Positions 16,792-26,529 of a stretch of DNA of 32,372 nucleotides are shown here, piece by piece. The notes below the pieces were generated by a model. The model was not told where the DNA came from. It searched no databases and was given only the letters and a program-made list of their open reading frames with translations. The position numbers and the translations under genes are program-made. Origin of the DNA: Deltaproteobacteria bacterium (lineage in GTDB: Bacteria; Desulfobacterota; Desulfarculia; Adiutricales; Adiutricaceae); the NCBI GenBank assembly GCA_031264185.1, contig JAISEL010000124.1, positions 1-32,372 of the forward strand, in the 5' to 3' direction. Position 1 is the first letter of the stretch. Each line of letters opens with the position of its first letter.

Positions 16792-17973
16792 TTATAATTT
16801 TGCATGCAAAGACTGTTTAATGGACTGAGCTAACTTATCATTGGGATTTACAAGCAGCTCCTGTTCAACAAAAAATAAAGCCTCTTTGTGGTAGCCCAGA
16901 AACATATACAAAAAAGCCTGAGCCAAATTAATTCGAGGGAATGAAGGCTTAAGGATGCGGGCATAAGCCAACTCTGAAGATAAATCGGCCAGAAAAGCTA
17001 AATCTAAAAACTTATATTTGCCAGCCGGGACAGCATTCATATCAAAATATTCATGTTTAAAATCACCTGAAATAATATGCTTAATTACTCTTTCTATTTC
17101 GTAATTAAGATTTATATGGTACTTTTTTGACAGTATATTAAGTGTGTCTACAATAAGTTTATCTTTTTTTTCTAAAGGCAAATCAAAATTTATAATATCT
17201 TTACAGTGATCTTTTATGAAATTACAAAAAGGTAAATAAATCGCATCTTGACGATTGGCATGTTTTCCATACAGCCGTTCGTAACGATCCTCTAAACTTT
17301 CCCCGCCACGTTGATAACTATCCTTTACCCTAAAAAAAAGTGGCAAATTTATTTGTATCAATTTGCCTTCCAAAGCCATTAAAGCCAGATATTCATTGTC
17401 AAAAGCTGCGTTGTTAGTTCTGGCAGCTCTAAAAAGATGCTTTGCGGCTATATTATATCGCGTTATACCATGGTATGGCGTACACCAGCCCATCCTCGAA
17501 AGAACCCCAAGATACCTGTCAACAGGATCATCCTGGTCAAACGGAAAACTATCATGATACAACTCAAGAAAATTACTATATTCATCTACGAATTGGCAGT
17601 AAGAATAAGCAATTACAGCACTAGGATCTTTTTCTAAGGCGTTAACACATTTTTCAACAAATTTTGGGGAAAGGTATGTGTCAAAATGAAAAATAAAAAA
17701 GTATTTTGTTGTACAATGCATAAATAATCTATGTAAACTAAATAAGTATCCATAATTTACCGCATTACGACAATATACAAACCTACTGTCATGGCCTACA
17801 GTATTAAGTACTATCTCTTCGGTATTATCAGGTGAATCGTTATTGACTATCACCACTGTAAAATCTGTGAAAGTTTGAGCTAAAAGGGACTCTAAAGATC
17901 TAATCAATAATAGACCTTCATTTCGCCCGCCTTTATAGACCGGCATTCCAATTGTCAGAAGAGGTTTAGCCAT
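16792..17973 (-). CDS. Family 2 glycosyltransferase
   Basis: A 393-residue protein with an N-terminal GT-A domain: LLTIGMPVYKGG (5-16), SLESLLAQTFTDFTVVIVNNDSPDNT (26-51). Where the family usually has an Asp-rich metal-binding motif, it reads FIFHFDTYLSP (93-103), so only one Asp is obvious. The rest (about 200-393) is not a standard GT2 tail; its last part resembles a helical repeat-like segment. It probably adds a sugar to a surface polysaccharide on the cytoplasmic face of the membrane. It lies downstream of the broken acetyltransferase on the same strand. Donor and acceptor cannot be predicted. Confidence 0.85.
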   Translation of the reverse strand: MAKPLLTIGMPVYKGGRNEGLLLIRSLESLLAQTFTDFTVVIVNNDSPDNTEEIVLNTVGHDSRFVYCRNAVNYGYLFSLHRLFMHCTTKYFFIFHFDTYLSPKFVEKCVNALEKDPSAVIAYSYCQFVDEYSNFLELYHDSFPFDQDDPVDRYLGVLSRMGWCTPYHGITRYNIAAKHLFRAARTNNAAFDNEYLALMALEGKLIQINLPLFFRVKDSYQRGGESLEDRYERLYGKHANRQDAIYLPFCNFIKDHCKDIINFDLPLEKKDKLIVDTLNILSKKYHINLNYEIERVIKHIISGDFKHEYFDMNAVPAGKYKFLDLAFLADLSSELAYARILKPSFPRINLAQAFLYMFLGYHKEALFFVEQELLVNPNDKLAQSIKQSLHAKL

Positions 17974-17999
17974 AAAATTTATACCAAGTCATTAAAAAG

Positions 18000-18655
18000 T
18001 CATTGAACATCAAGAGTTCGCATAACTGTTGCCGGATTTACGGCAACAACAATCCCAGGGTCAACATTTTCAGTTACTACGGCTCCGATTCCGATTAACG
18101 AACCCACCCAGACCCATATATTTTAATCCTTGGCAATATTAATTACCGCTCCAGCGCCAATAAAAGTTGAATGAACGACTTCCACACGCCCACAAAGCAT
18201 GGAATTTGGGCCAAGATGAGCACCGAAATCAATTTGACACTCATGGTCAACAGATGCTCCAGTATTTATTATACTACCTCTTCCAATTTTGACCCTCGCA
18301 CAAATTTTGCCACAGGTAAGATTTGGCACCCAATATCAATAATTGAACTTAGCGAAGCGTAAGCTGTAGGATGGATTAAAGTAAGAGATTTTAATCCAGC
18401 GGCTTCCATCTGATCGGTATTTCCAGCCGATCTTTTGCTCGCCGGCTCCCTCCAATGAATGGGGCAACAGCATAATAACAGCCTTGAAATTTACAAAGAT
18501 CTGAGTAACTGTGAAATATTGGAACAGAAGGCCAAGGCGGTTGGCAATTATGATCGTTATCAAAAATTGCCTTTAAATTCAATCCCATATGTTCTGTTGT
18601 TCCGTTATCTCAGCGAGCATTATGGCCTGACAGTACCGCCCCAAAAATTATGTCT
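18000..18655 (-). pseudogene. Decayed NeuD/PglD-type sugar O-acyltransferase
   Basis: Successive frames on the minus strand reconstruct one acetyltransferase. The pieces are IIFGAVLSGHNAR, then MLAEITEQQNIW, then LKAIFDNDHN...VPIFHSYSDL. After another shift comes SLTLIHPTAYASLSSIIDIG, then KIGRGSIINTGASVDHECQI with left-handed-beta-helix hexapeptides up to GAGAVINIAKD. An in-frame TAA (18123-18125) follows, and the same frame resumes with GSLIGIGAVVTENVDPGIVV to a TGA at 18000. That is about four frameshifts plus one stop. The gene follows the DegT aminotransferase directly, the usual position for an enzyme that N- or O-acylates the new amino sugar. Its loss probably changes or ends that pathway. 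Confidence 0.85.
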
Positions 18656-19766
18656 GCCGGTTCAAAGATATTTTCAGGCATTCGGCAACCCTCGTCACTT
18701 CTTTTTCTGTCATATCATGATAAGAGGGCAAATTAACACCTCTGGAATAGAGATCATACGATATTTTATTATCTTCATACTTGACCAGAGTATCTATCCC
18801 TAACAAGGAAAGAGGCCAAAAGAAAACCCGTCCGTCAATGTTATTTTCCTTAAAAATAGTTAATAGTGCTTCTCTATCAAAGTTAATTTCCTTATCAATA
18901 ATCACAGTCGGCATCCAATAACCATTCTTACACTTGGCCGGTTCTGGATTTATCATTAAAGGGAGATTTTTGAGCCTTTCTTTATACCAGGAAAAAACCA
19001 GTCTTTTCTTATCAATTAATTCATTGAACCTAGTCATTTGTCCATAGCCGATCGCAGCTTGAATATTAGCCATCTTAAATTTATAACCAACCCTTTCTGA
19101 CCAGAATTGACGTTTTTCACCTTGCTTACGTCCATGATTTGATAGAGTTAAGACCCTATTAAACAATTCAGTATTATTAGTTGCGAATATTCCGCCTTCT
19201 CCGGTTGTTATTGTTTTTGAGCCATGAAAGGAAAACGTGCTGAACACGCCAAAAGAACCGGCAGGTCGGCCGTCATAGTAAGACCCCAAAGCTTCAGCGG
19301 CATCTTCAATGACAGGTATTCCGTATTTCTGCCCTATTTGCAATAATTCATGCAGTTCACATAAATTACCATATAAATGAGTAGCAATAATAGCCTTAGT
19401 TCGTTTTGAAATGGCCCTTTTAACAGCAAACGGATCTAGACACCAACTGTCTGGCAAGACATCAATCAAAACAGGCTTGGCCATTAAATGGACAATTGGG
19501 GATACTGTGGCAATCCAATTTAGATCAGCCAGTATTATCTCATCTCCAGGACTAATCTTCAAACCAGCCAGTCCAAGATGCATGGCCCCTGTACAGCTGG
19601 AAGTAGCTAAAACGTGCTTAACTCCAAGATAATCTTTAAATTTATTCTCAAATCGCTCTATATAGTCATAACAGTGTTCTCCCCAACCATTTGCGGCAGC
19701 ATCAAGAACAAAATCAATTTCAACTTGAGTAACAGAAGGTTTTACATAAAAAATTTTACTTTTCAT
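18648..19766 (-). CDS. DegT/DnrJ/EryC1/StrS sugar aminotransferase
   Basis: PLP-dependent enzyme that aminates a nucleotide-linked keto-sugar. The 372-residue protein has the normal family length. Motifs include TSSCTGAMHLGL (55-66), PGDEIILADLNW (73-84), the Asp that contacts the PLP ring in VIEDAAEALGS (152-162) and the PLP-binding lysine in SFHGSKTITTGEGG (Lys184). Perosamine synthetase-like enzymes are the closest group I can name; the keto-sugar here is unknown. It starts 25 bases after the RfbF gene, so both probably share a transcript. The next gene, an acetyltransferase, is broken. Confidence 0.9.
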   Translation of the reverse strand: MKSKIFYVKPSVTQVEIDFVLDAAANGWGEHCYDYIERFENKFKDYLGVKHVLATSSCTGAMHLGLAGLKISPGDEIILADLNWIATVSPIVHLMAKPVLIDVLPDSWCLDPFAVKRAISKRTKAIIATHLYGNLCELHELLQIGQKYGIPVIEDAAEALGSYYDGRPAGSFGVFSTFSFHGSKTITTGEGGIFATNNTELFNRVLTLSNHGRKQGEKRQFWSERVGYKFKMANIQAAIGYGQMTRFNELIDKKRLVFSWYKERLKNLPLMINPEPAKCKNGYWMPTVIIDKEINFDREALLTIFKENNIDGRVFFWPLSLLGIDTLVKYEDNKISYDLYSRGVNLPSYHDMTEKEVTRVAECLKISLNRQT

Positions 19767-19791
19767 ATTTATTAACCAAACAGATCATATT

Positions 19792-20568
19792 TTACCAAAT
19801 TTTCCAGGGAGCAGTCTGATTACTCCATTGTTCTTCTAAAACTAACTTATCTCGCTGAGTATCCATACATTGCCAATAATTATAATGTTTAAAGGCCGAC
19901 AATAGATTTTTTGAAGCTAAAATAGGTAAAACATCATTTTCCAGAGAACAGTCATCTCCGGAAATGTAGTCAAAAACAGAAGGATTGGCAACCATAAAAC
20001 CGGCATTAATCCACCCGCCGGCTTCAGGAGCCTTTTCCATAAACCCAGTAATCTGATCACAGTCGCTGGCCAGTTTTAAAACTCCCCACCGGCCGCCAGG
20101 TTGGACTGCTGTTAAAGACAACACGCTGCCATTTTCACAGTGGAAGTCACGTAATTTGTAAAGATCAACGTTACCGACCCCATCTCCATAGGTAAGGCCA
20201 AACATTTCATTGCCAATAAACTTTTGGACTCTGGCTACCCTTCCGGCTGTAGCCGTATAAAGACCGGTGTCAACCAAAGTGACTTTCCAAGGTTCGGATA
20301 AATTATTATGTATATCTATCCGGCCATTATTTTTAAAATCAAATGTTACATCAGAACCATGAAGATAATAGTTAGCAAAATAGTCCTTAATAACATTAGC
20401 TAAATAGCCGCAGCAGATGATAAAATCATTGAAGCCATGAAAACTATAGTATTTCATAATATGCCACAGAATTGGATGGCCGCCGATCTCAATCATCGGC
20501 TTGGGTATACGGTAGCTTTCCTCAGAAATCCGAGTACCGAATCCGCCAGCCAGAATAACTATCTTCAT
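19792..20568 (-). CDS. rfbF: Glucose-1-phosphate cytidylyltransferase
   Basis: Forms CDP-glucose from CTP and glucose-1-phosphate, the first step to CDP-6-deoxy sugars. The 258-residue product has the nucleotidyltransferase start ILAGGFGTRISEESYRIPKP (5-24), then IEIGGHPILWHIMKYYS. Further family segments are DTGLYTATAGRVARV, FGLTYGDGVGNV, GFMVANPSVFDYI and the C-terminal YWQCMDTQRDKLVLE. All are typical of RfbF rather than RmlA. Its usual partner RfbG is 7 kb away in the same orientation, separated by the methyltransferase, the RND genes and a transposase remnant. Confidence 0.95.
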   Translation of the reverse strand: MKIVILAGGFGTRISEESYRIPKPMIEIGGHPILWHIMKYYSFHGFNDFIICCGYLANVIKDYFANYYLHGSDVTFDFKNNGRIDIHNNLSEPWKVTLVDTGLYTATAGRVARVQKFIGNEMFGLTYGDGVGNVDLYKLRDFHCENGSVLSLTAVQPGGRWGVLKLASDCDQITGFMEKAPEAGGWINAGFMVANPSVFDYISGDDCSLENDVLPILASKNLLSAFKHYNYWQCMDTQRDKLVLEEQWSNQTAPWKIW

Positions 20569-20650
20569 ACAGACACCCTATAAGGCAAGCCATAAAGAAC
20601 CAAGAAAACCTATAAATATCTACCCCAAAAACTACTTTATATGTAATAAT

Positions 20651-21865
20651 TTAAAAAATAGTTATACTCGGAATCGCAACAACAAATTTTGTTCCTTTTT
20701 CTTTTAAATATTGGAGCTGGGTTGAGATCTCATCTTTTATATTCCAGGGCAGAATCAGAACATAGTCCGGCTGATCCCTAAAGACATCTCCGGAAGTAAT
20801 CGGAATATGACTTTGAGGCATAAAAAGGCCTTGTTTATGAGGTGATTTATCAACTATTAAAGGCAATAAATCTTTTTTTACCCCAGCATAATTTAAAAGC
20901 GTATTGCCTTTAGCTGCCGCGCCATACCCATAGACTTTTTTGTCGTTTTCTGTGGCATTGATCAAAAATTTCAGCAAAGAATTTTTTATTTTAATAGCTT
21001 TTTTTTGAAAAAATTTATATATATATATGCTATTAAGGCCATTTTTATATTCTTCTGCCAAAATTTTATCGACATTGGGGTTTTGTTCAACAAAAAATTC
21101 TTTGTGAGCCGCATAAATACGTAAACTGCCTCCGTGGGTTTCAAGGGTTTCAACATTATAGATTTTTAAATCAAATTTTTCAAAAATATTAATTATTGTC
21201 TGTAAAGAAAAGTAAGAAAAGTGTTCATGGTAAATAGTGTCAAATTGACTTTTTTGTATCAGCTGTAACAGATGAGGAAATTCGAAGTTAGCTGTCCCGC
21301 TCGGTTTTAATACTTTTTTGAGAGCTCCGACAAAGTCGTTTATATCCGGAACATGGGCAATGACATTGTTGCCAATTATAAGATCGGCTTTTGGCAGAGA
21401 ATCCGCCAGATTGTGTCCAAAAAACTCGACCAGAACCTCAATGCCCTTCTCTCTGGCTACCTCAGCGGTGGAACCGCTGGGTTCAATTCCCAAGCAGGGA
21501 ATATTAGCCTTTTGAAAAAACTGCAAAAGATAACCGTCATTACAGGCTATCTCAATTACCATTGAATTGGAACCTAATTTTAAGACATTAATAATTTTAT
21601 CCACATACAGTCTAGAATGTTCAACCCATGTAGTAGAAAAAGAACTAAAGTAGGCATATTCACTTGAGAATATTACTGCTGGGTCAACAAAATCAATAGT
21701 TTGAACCAAAAAACACTTGGAACAAACCATTACTTTTAGCGGAAAGTAGGTTTCAGGTTTATTTAACTGGTCTAGAGTCAGGTAAGAATTAGAAGGAGGG
21801 ACACTGTTAAGATCAATAAACACCTCATTCAAGGGAGTTTGGCAAAATCGGCATTTACTGACCAT
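20651..21865 (-). CDS. Nucleotide-sugar C-methyltransferase
   Basis: SAM-dependent enzyme of the three-domain sugar C-methyltransferase group (404 residues). The N-terminal zinc-binding domain shows Cys5-x2-Cys8 and Cys48-x2-Cys51. The methyltransferase domain has the SAM loop VIEIACNDGYLL (103-114) and the catalytic-region motif YHEHFSYFS (212-220). The C-terminal domain carries VYGYGAAAKGNTLLNYAG (311-328) and DYVLILPWN. Enzymes of this type methylate C-3 of 4-keto-6-deoxy sugars, which fits the CDP-sugar genes rfbF and rfbG nearby. It starts a likely operon with rfbF and the aminotransferase. A decayed relative lies at 29230-29723. Confidence 0.9.
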   Translation of the reverse strand: MVSKCRFCQTPLNEVFIDLNSVPPSNSYLTLDQLNKPETYFPLKVMVCSKCFLVQTIDFVDPAVIFSSEYAYFSSFSTTWVEHSRLYVDKIINVLKLGSNSMVIEIACNDGYLLQFFQKANIPCLGIEPSGSTAEVAREKGIEVLVEFFGHNLADSLPKADLIIGNNVIAHVPDINDFVGALKKVLKPSGTANFEFPHLLQLIQKSQFDTIYHEHFSYFSLQTIINIFEKFDLKIYNVETLETHGGSLRIYAAHKEFFVEQNPNVDKILAEEYKNGLNSIYIYKFFQKKAIKIKNSLLKFLINATENDKKVYGYGAAAKGNTLLNYAGVKKDLLPLIVDKSPHKQGLFMPQSHIPITSGDVFRDQPDYVLILPWNIKDEISTQLQYLKEKGTKFVVAIPSITIF

Positions 21866-22132
21866 AGAAGCACCTGAGATCCAAATAAAACAAAAAAATA
21901 ACCTTAATTGTTTAGACTACAATATAAAATTTTTTCTGTCGACCTTATTGACACCTTTCACCTTTTGAGATCCATATTTTCTGAGTCAGTAAAAGGCTGA
22001 GATTTTTCGTTTGTGGCCAATTTCGTTATATTAACACATGAATTGGCTCTCTGTCAACAATAAAATCTAATTTTTTTTGTTTCTGGAAAAAAACTGATTC
22101 TCTACTCCTCCTTAATCCTAAATTTGGTTTGT

Positions 22133-25100
22133 TTAAGCCGAACCATGGGTCGGATGAGGATCTCCGGTCGGGGCCGTTACAGTCTCAGGGGGTGCGGCTT
22201 TCCTCTTTAAATCCTCTTTCTGGAAGAAGAGCTTATAGATGGAGGGGACCAGAAAAAGAGTAATAAAAGTTGAGGTGGTCAGACCGCCAATAACCGCCCG
22301 GCCCATTGAAGCCTGTGATTCGCCGCCTTCCCCAAAGCCTAAAGCCAGAGGGATTAGACCTAAAATAGTAGTTAAAGTGGTCATCATGATAGGCCTAAGA
22401 CGCCTTCGGCCGGTTTCCAGAAGAGCCGGAAATACATCCATACCATCGCGGCGTATCAATAGATTAGCGTGGTCAATTAAAATGATGGCGTTATTGACGA
22501 CAATTCCGGCCAGCATGATAACCCCAATAAAAGAATTGATATTAAAGGCTGTGTTGGTCAAAAAATGGCCCCAAACTACACCTATTGCTCCAAACGGCAA
22601 AGAAAACATTACCACCAAAGGCCCTTTCAACTGCTCAAACTGACAGGCCATAACCATATAGACCAGAAATATAGCCATTGACAGAACCATAAGGAGGCCC
22701 CGGAATGTTTTGGCCTGCTCTTCGGTTTCCCCGATGAAGGCGTAGCTGAAGTCGCTGCCCATGGGCAAAGCTTTAAGCTCCCGGTCAATATCAGCCACCA
22801 CATCGCCCAAAGCCCGATCGGTCATGTCAGCATTAATATAGACTACCCGGGCCTGATTCTTACGGGTAATTAACAAAGGGCTGGTGCCGTGGACAGCTTG
22901 AGCCACATTGGCTAAAATGACGCTTTGACCGCTGTTGTTGGTCACCGGCAGTTTCATTATCGAATCAATGGAAAGGTTCTGAGAATCCTTTAATAGGACT
23001 GTAATATCATACTCTTTGCCGTTTTCCCGAAAATAGCCGGCAGTTGTTCCTCCGACCGCTGTTTTGATTAGTGATGAGATGGAGGAAACACTCAATCCGG
23101 CATCAGCAGCCCGGCCACGGTCAATAACAATCATCTCTTCCTGGGAGGCATCTTCATTGGAGAGGTAGACATCAGTCACCCCGGGCACATGTTCGATGAT
23201 TTGTTTCATGGCCTTTGCCAGTCTGGTGGATTCTGCCTGATCATTGCCTCTCAGTTCCACCTGGATGCGGTCACTGCCGGAACCGAAGGCCATAAACGAC
23301 TGAGAGGCCCTTAACCGGACTGTGGTTCCGGGCAGACTGGTAAAACGCGGCCTTAACGTTTCCATAATCTCAAAAACCGATCTTTCCCGCTCAACCACCG
23401 GCCTTAAACGGACCAGAACTTCGGCATAAGAACTGGTTCTGTTATTCTGGCCGCCCAAGCCTCCGATATCGGCAGCCATGGAAACCATTTCCGGGATCTC
23501 TTCTTTGATCACCGCCTCAATCATACGGACTGTATCGGAAGTAGCCTCAACCCTTGTCCCTGGCTCCATAGTCACAATTATCTCAAAAGCGCTTTCATCG
23601 GTTCTGGGCAAAAACTCGGTGCCCATATATTTCCAGGGAATAACCGTCAGGGCCAAAAGAAAAAGAGAAATAAAGACCACCAGACCGGGACGCTTCAAGG
23701 CTCGCTCCAGCCAGTACATATAAGTGCTGTCCACTAACTTAAAGTACTTAGCTCCGTAACGGGGACGGCCAAAGACTACCGGTTTTCCGTCCGGACCGAG
23801 GGTATCTTTCATTAGTTTACTGGATAGCATGGGCACTAAAGTCTGAGCCACAAATAAAGATAAAGTCAGACTGAAAGCGATGGTCCAGGAAAAGGGACGG
23901 AAGATCACTCCTGCCAAATCCTGCAAAAAGATCATCGGCAGAAAGACAGAAAGAGTAGTTAAGGTGCTGGCGATAATGGCTCCGTTGACTTCTTCTGTCC
24001 CTTTAATGGCGGCTTCGGTGGCGTCAAGTCCGGTACTTCGCAGGCGGAAAATGTTATCCAAAACCACAATGGCGTTATCCACCAGCATCCCCACACCCAA
24101 AGCCAGAGCCCCCATGGTGACAACATTTAAAGTCAGGCCGAAGAAATACATGACCATAAAAGTGGGAATAATGGATATAGGAATAGCAAGCGCCAGAACA
24201 AAGGTACTCCGGATATTCTGCAAAAAGATTAAAATGACAAGAACCGCTAAAAGTCCGCCCTTAACAGTGGAATCGGTGACTGTGGCAATGGCCTGCTTAA
24301 TGAAGGTGGAAGAATCCATTAAAGGGGTGATATGGGCATTGGTGAGGGTGTTATTTATCACTTCCACAGCATTGTGGACACTGTTGGCTACAGCAACCGT
24401 ATTGGAGCCGGACTGTTTGAAAACCCCCATGAACTGGCCTTCCTGACCGTTGATGCGAGTGATCCTGATGACTCTGGCCCAACCGTCACGGATATCGGCA
24501 ATGTCGGCCAAGCGGACCGGAGTGCCACCCTTAGTCCTGGCCACTAAGATCGAGCCTATTTCGTCAACTGAAGAAAATTCTCCCTTAGTCCGGACCGCAA
24601 CCGATAACCGGCCCCGGTCAATTTCCCCGCCCGCCTCAGACAGGTTTTCACGTTGAATCATTGTGACCAGACCGAAAAGATCCAGACCCAAAGCCTTGAC
24701 TTTCGCTTCATCAACCTCCACCCGAATCTCCCGGTCCAGACCGCCAAAGCCCTGGGCTGAGGCCACACCGGGATTTCTTTCCAGACGGTAACTTATCTCA
24801 TCTTCAATGTAACGCTTAAGATCAACAGGATGGAAGTTTGAGGCCACACCCAGAAACATAATAGCTCTGGCTGCGGTGTCAAATTTCTGGAGTACAGGGC
24901 GATCGATGTCTTCGGGCAGACGGTTAATGACCCTATCAATCCTGTCCCGAATATCATTGGAGGCTTCGTCTAAATTGATTCCCCAGTCAAATTTTATGGC
25001 AATAGTGCTGGAACCTTCCATGGAAGTGGAACTCATCTCGTCTACCCCTGGAACAGCCACCAAGGCTCTTTCCAAGGGTTTTGTAATCTGTTCCTCGATC

Positions 25101-25273
25101 TCTCCGGGTGCGGCGTTTTCGTAAGTTGTCCGGACCACGATAACCGGCATGGTCAGTTCCGGCATGAGATCCAATGGCAGCATATTTAAGGAAAAACCGC
25201 CCAAAAGTACCAGGATCAATACAACCATGGTGGTAAAAACCGGACGGTGAACTGCCGCCGAAGGCAGGCTCAT
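22133..25273 (-). CDS. RND efflux permease (AcrB/HAE1-like)
   Basis: Inner-membrane proton-driven pump that exports drugs or other small molecules, 1,046 residues as usual for the family. It begins with the first membrane helix and the porter domain (RPVFTTMVVLILVLLGG, then PGEIEEQITKPLE). The fourth helix has the proton-relay motif LGVGMLVDNAIVVLDN. The second half repeats this layout, with GIVVNNAIILIDHAN and RLRPIMMTTLTTILGLIPLAL. Two large periplasmic loops are present. Its ATG overlaps the stop of the adaptor gene by 4 bases, so translation is coupled. No TolC-like outer-membrane factor or regulator lies in the window, and substrates cannot be predicted. Confidence 0.95.
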   Translation of the reverse strand: MSLPSAAVHRPVFTTMVVLILVLLGGFSLNMLPLDLMPELTMPVIVVRTTYENAAPGEIEEQITKPLERALVAVPGVDEMSSTSMEGSSTIAIKFDWGINLDEASNDIRDRIDRVINRLPEDIDRPVLQKFDTAARAIMFLGVASNFHPVDLKRYIEDEISYRLERNPGVASAQGFGGLDREIRVEVDEAKVKALGLDLFGLVTMIQRENLSEAGGEIDRGRLSVAVRTKGEFSSVDEIGSILVARTKGGTPVRLADIADIRDGWARVIRITRINGQEGQFMGVFKQSGSNTVAVANSVHNAVEVINNTLTNAHITPLMDSSTFIKQAIATVTDSTVKGGLLAVLVILIFLQNIRSTFVLALAIPISIIPTFMVMYFFGLTLNVVTMGALALGVGMLVDNAIVVLDNIFRLRSTGLDATEAAIKGTEEVNGAIIASTLTTLSVFLPMIFLQDLAGVIFRPFSWTIAFSLTLSLFVAQTLVPMLSSKLMKDTLGPDGKPVVFGRPRYGAKYFKLVDSTYMYWLERALKRPGLVVFISLFLLALTVIPWKYMGTEFLPRTDESAFEIIVTMEPGTRVEATSDTVRMIEAVIKEEIPEMVSMAADIGGLGGQNNRTSSYAEVLVRLRPVVERERSVFEIMETLRPRFTSLPGTTVRLRASQSFMAFGSGSDRIQVELRGNDQAESTRLAKAMKQIIEHVPGVTDVYLSNEDASQEEMIVIDRGRAADAGLSVSSISSLIKTAVGGTTAGYFRENGKEYDITVLLKDSQNLSIDSIMKLPVTNNSGQSVILANVAQAVHGTSPLLITRKNQARVVYINADMTDRALGDVVADIDRELKALPMGSDFSYAFIGETEEQAKTFRGLLMVLSMAIFLVYMVMACQFEQLKGPLVVMFSLPFGAIGVVWGHFLTNTAFNINSFIGVIMLAGIVVNNAIILIDHANLLIRRDGMDVFPALLETGRRRLRPIMMTTLTTILGLIPLALGFGEGGESQASMGRAVIGGLTTSTFITLFLVPSIYKLFFQKEDLKRKAAPPETVTAPTGDPHPTHGSA

Positions 25274-26529
25274 GACGGCCTCCCGACCGGCTCTGCTGAT
25301 TCGCCGGGCACTTTGTATGGCTGTCCGTCCTGCAGCAGATGCTGTCCCAAGGTCACAATAGGTCCGTCAATAGCCGGAACTCCAATCAGCTCGACTCTGC
25401 CGTTATCCATCAGACCAAGTTCTACTGGAATCTGCTTAACCGTGCCGGTTTGAGGATCGGCAACAAAGATAACATAGCCTTCAGAACGTCTGAAAGGTAC
25501 ATCATAGTCCACCGACCAGACATCTTTATGTTCATTAAAAACGTATACCACCTCGGCAAACATACCGGGTTTTAATAGAAGGCCTGGATTGGCTACTTCC
25601 ATCTCGACCCTGGCCTGCCGGGAATCGGCTGACAGGACAGGAGCGACACGGATAACTTTTGCTTTAAAATCCTGGCCAGGGAAAGCCTCCGTTCTTATGT
25701 TGGCTTCCAGGCCTGGAACTATTTTGGGGTAATCTTTTTCTATTACATCCACCACCACCAAAAGCGGATCCAAAGACACCAGCTCCAAAATCGGAGTATT
25801 GGCCGTCACCAACTGACCTTCATCGACCAGACGAGCTCCAACATAGCGATAACTCTCGGTTTCGGGGGGCAGATTGCTTTCCGGCCAGGCAGCCATTAGT
25901 TGAGTATAGGACAGGCGAAGAGCGGCATCGGCCAGTTGATTGCTGGCAGAATCCAACTGGCTGGAAGCCACAGCCAATCGGGCATTAGCCTGGAGAAGCC
26001 GGTTTTCCACAGTCTCAAACTCCGACTGGGTAACAATACTTTTCTGAGTCAGAGCAGTCTGTCTGGCCATATCATTTTGGGCTAATTTTAAATTAGCTTC
26101 AGCTTCATTAAACTGAGCCTCAGCCAGACGAACGCTTAAACTGGCTCTATCCCGCGCCAGAACGAATTCATCGTCATCTAAAGCAGCCACTAACTGGCCG
26201 TTGGTCAGACGATCGCCGATATCGACCATGATCCGCTTAATTTCACCGCCGACTTTAGGAGCCAGAGTAAACCGGTTAGGAGCAGTCAAAGTGCCGTAAT
26301 AAAGCCCCAGTTCGCGCATGTTGCCGTAATAAGCCTGGCCCAGCTGAACATAAACAGCATCGCTGCCAGGTCCGTTTGGCCGAGGAAAGAAAGCAGCCTG
26401 GCCGTTGACCAGTCTGATAGCCGTCACAACTGCCAGAAAAATGATAAATCCTGTCAGTTTCTTGTGGCCGCGCAGGAACCATATGAACTTGGACATAAGT
26501 AAGAATGATGACTGGTTAATTTGGGCCAC
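25270..26529 (-). CDS. RND efflux periplasmic adaptor (membrane fusion protein)
   Basis: Periplasmic adaptor linking the RND permease to an outer-membrane channel, 419 residues. An N-terminal hydrophobic helix (about 26-41) anchors it. Next come the lipoyl/barrel-sandwich half APKVGGEIKRIMVDIGDRLTNGQLVA and a helical hairpin rich in Ala, Gln and Glu (ARDRASLSVRLAEAQFNEAEANLKL...). The second half-lipoyl and beta-barrel part includes VARVEMEVANPG-like sequence and LLKPGMFAEVVYVF. The start is a GTG at 26529 with only a weak site; ATG 26493 (MSKFIWFL) is an alternative. First gene of the two-gene efflux operon. Confidence 0.92.
   Translation of the reverse strand: MAQINQSSFLLMSKFIWFLRGHKKLTGFIIFLAVVTAIRLVNGQAAFFPRPNGPGSDAVYVQLGQAYYGNMRELGLYYGTLTAPNRFTLAPKVGGEIKRIMVDIGDRLTNGQLVAALDDDEFVLARDRASLSVRLAEAQFNEAEANLKLAQNDMARQTALTQKSIVTQSEFETVENRLLQANARLAVASSQLDSASNQLADAALRLSYTQLMAAWPESNLPPETESYRYVGARLVDEGQLVTANTPILELVSLDPLLVVVDVIEKDYPKIVPGLEANIRTEAFPGQDFKAKVIRVAPVLSADSRQARVEMEVANPGLLLKPGMFAEVVYVFNEHKDVWSVDYDVPFRRSEGYVIFVADPQTGTVKQIPVELGLMDNGRVELIGVPAIDGPIVTLGQHLLQDGQPYKVPGESAEPVGRPS

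Noticed and set aside
23880-24446. 188-codon plus-strand frame within the RND permease
   Set aside because: Antisense to a strongly conserved permease; Met/Thr/Lys-rich composition is typical of a shadow frame.
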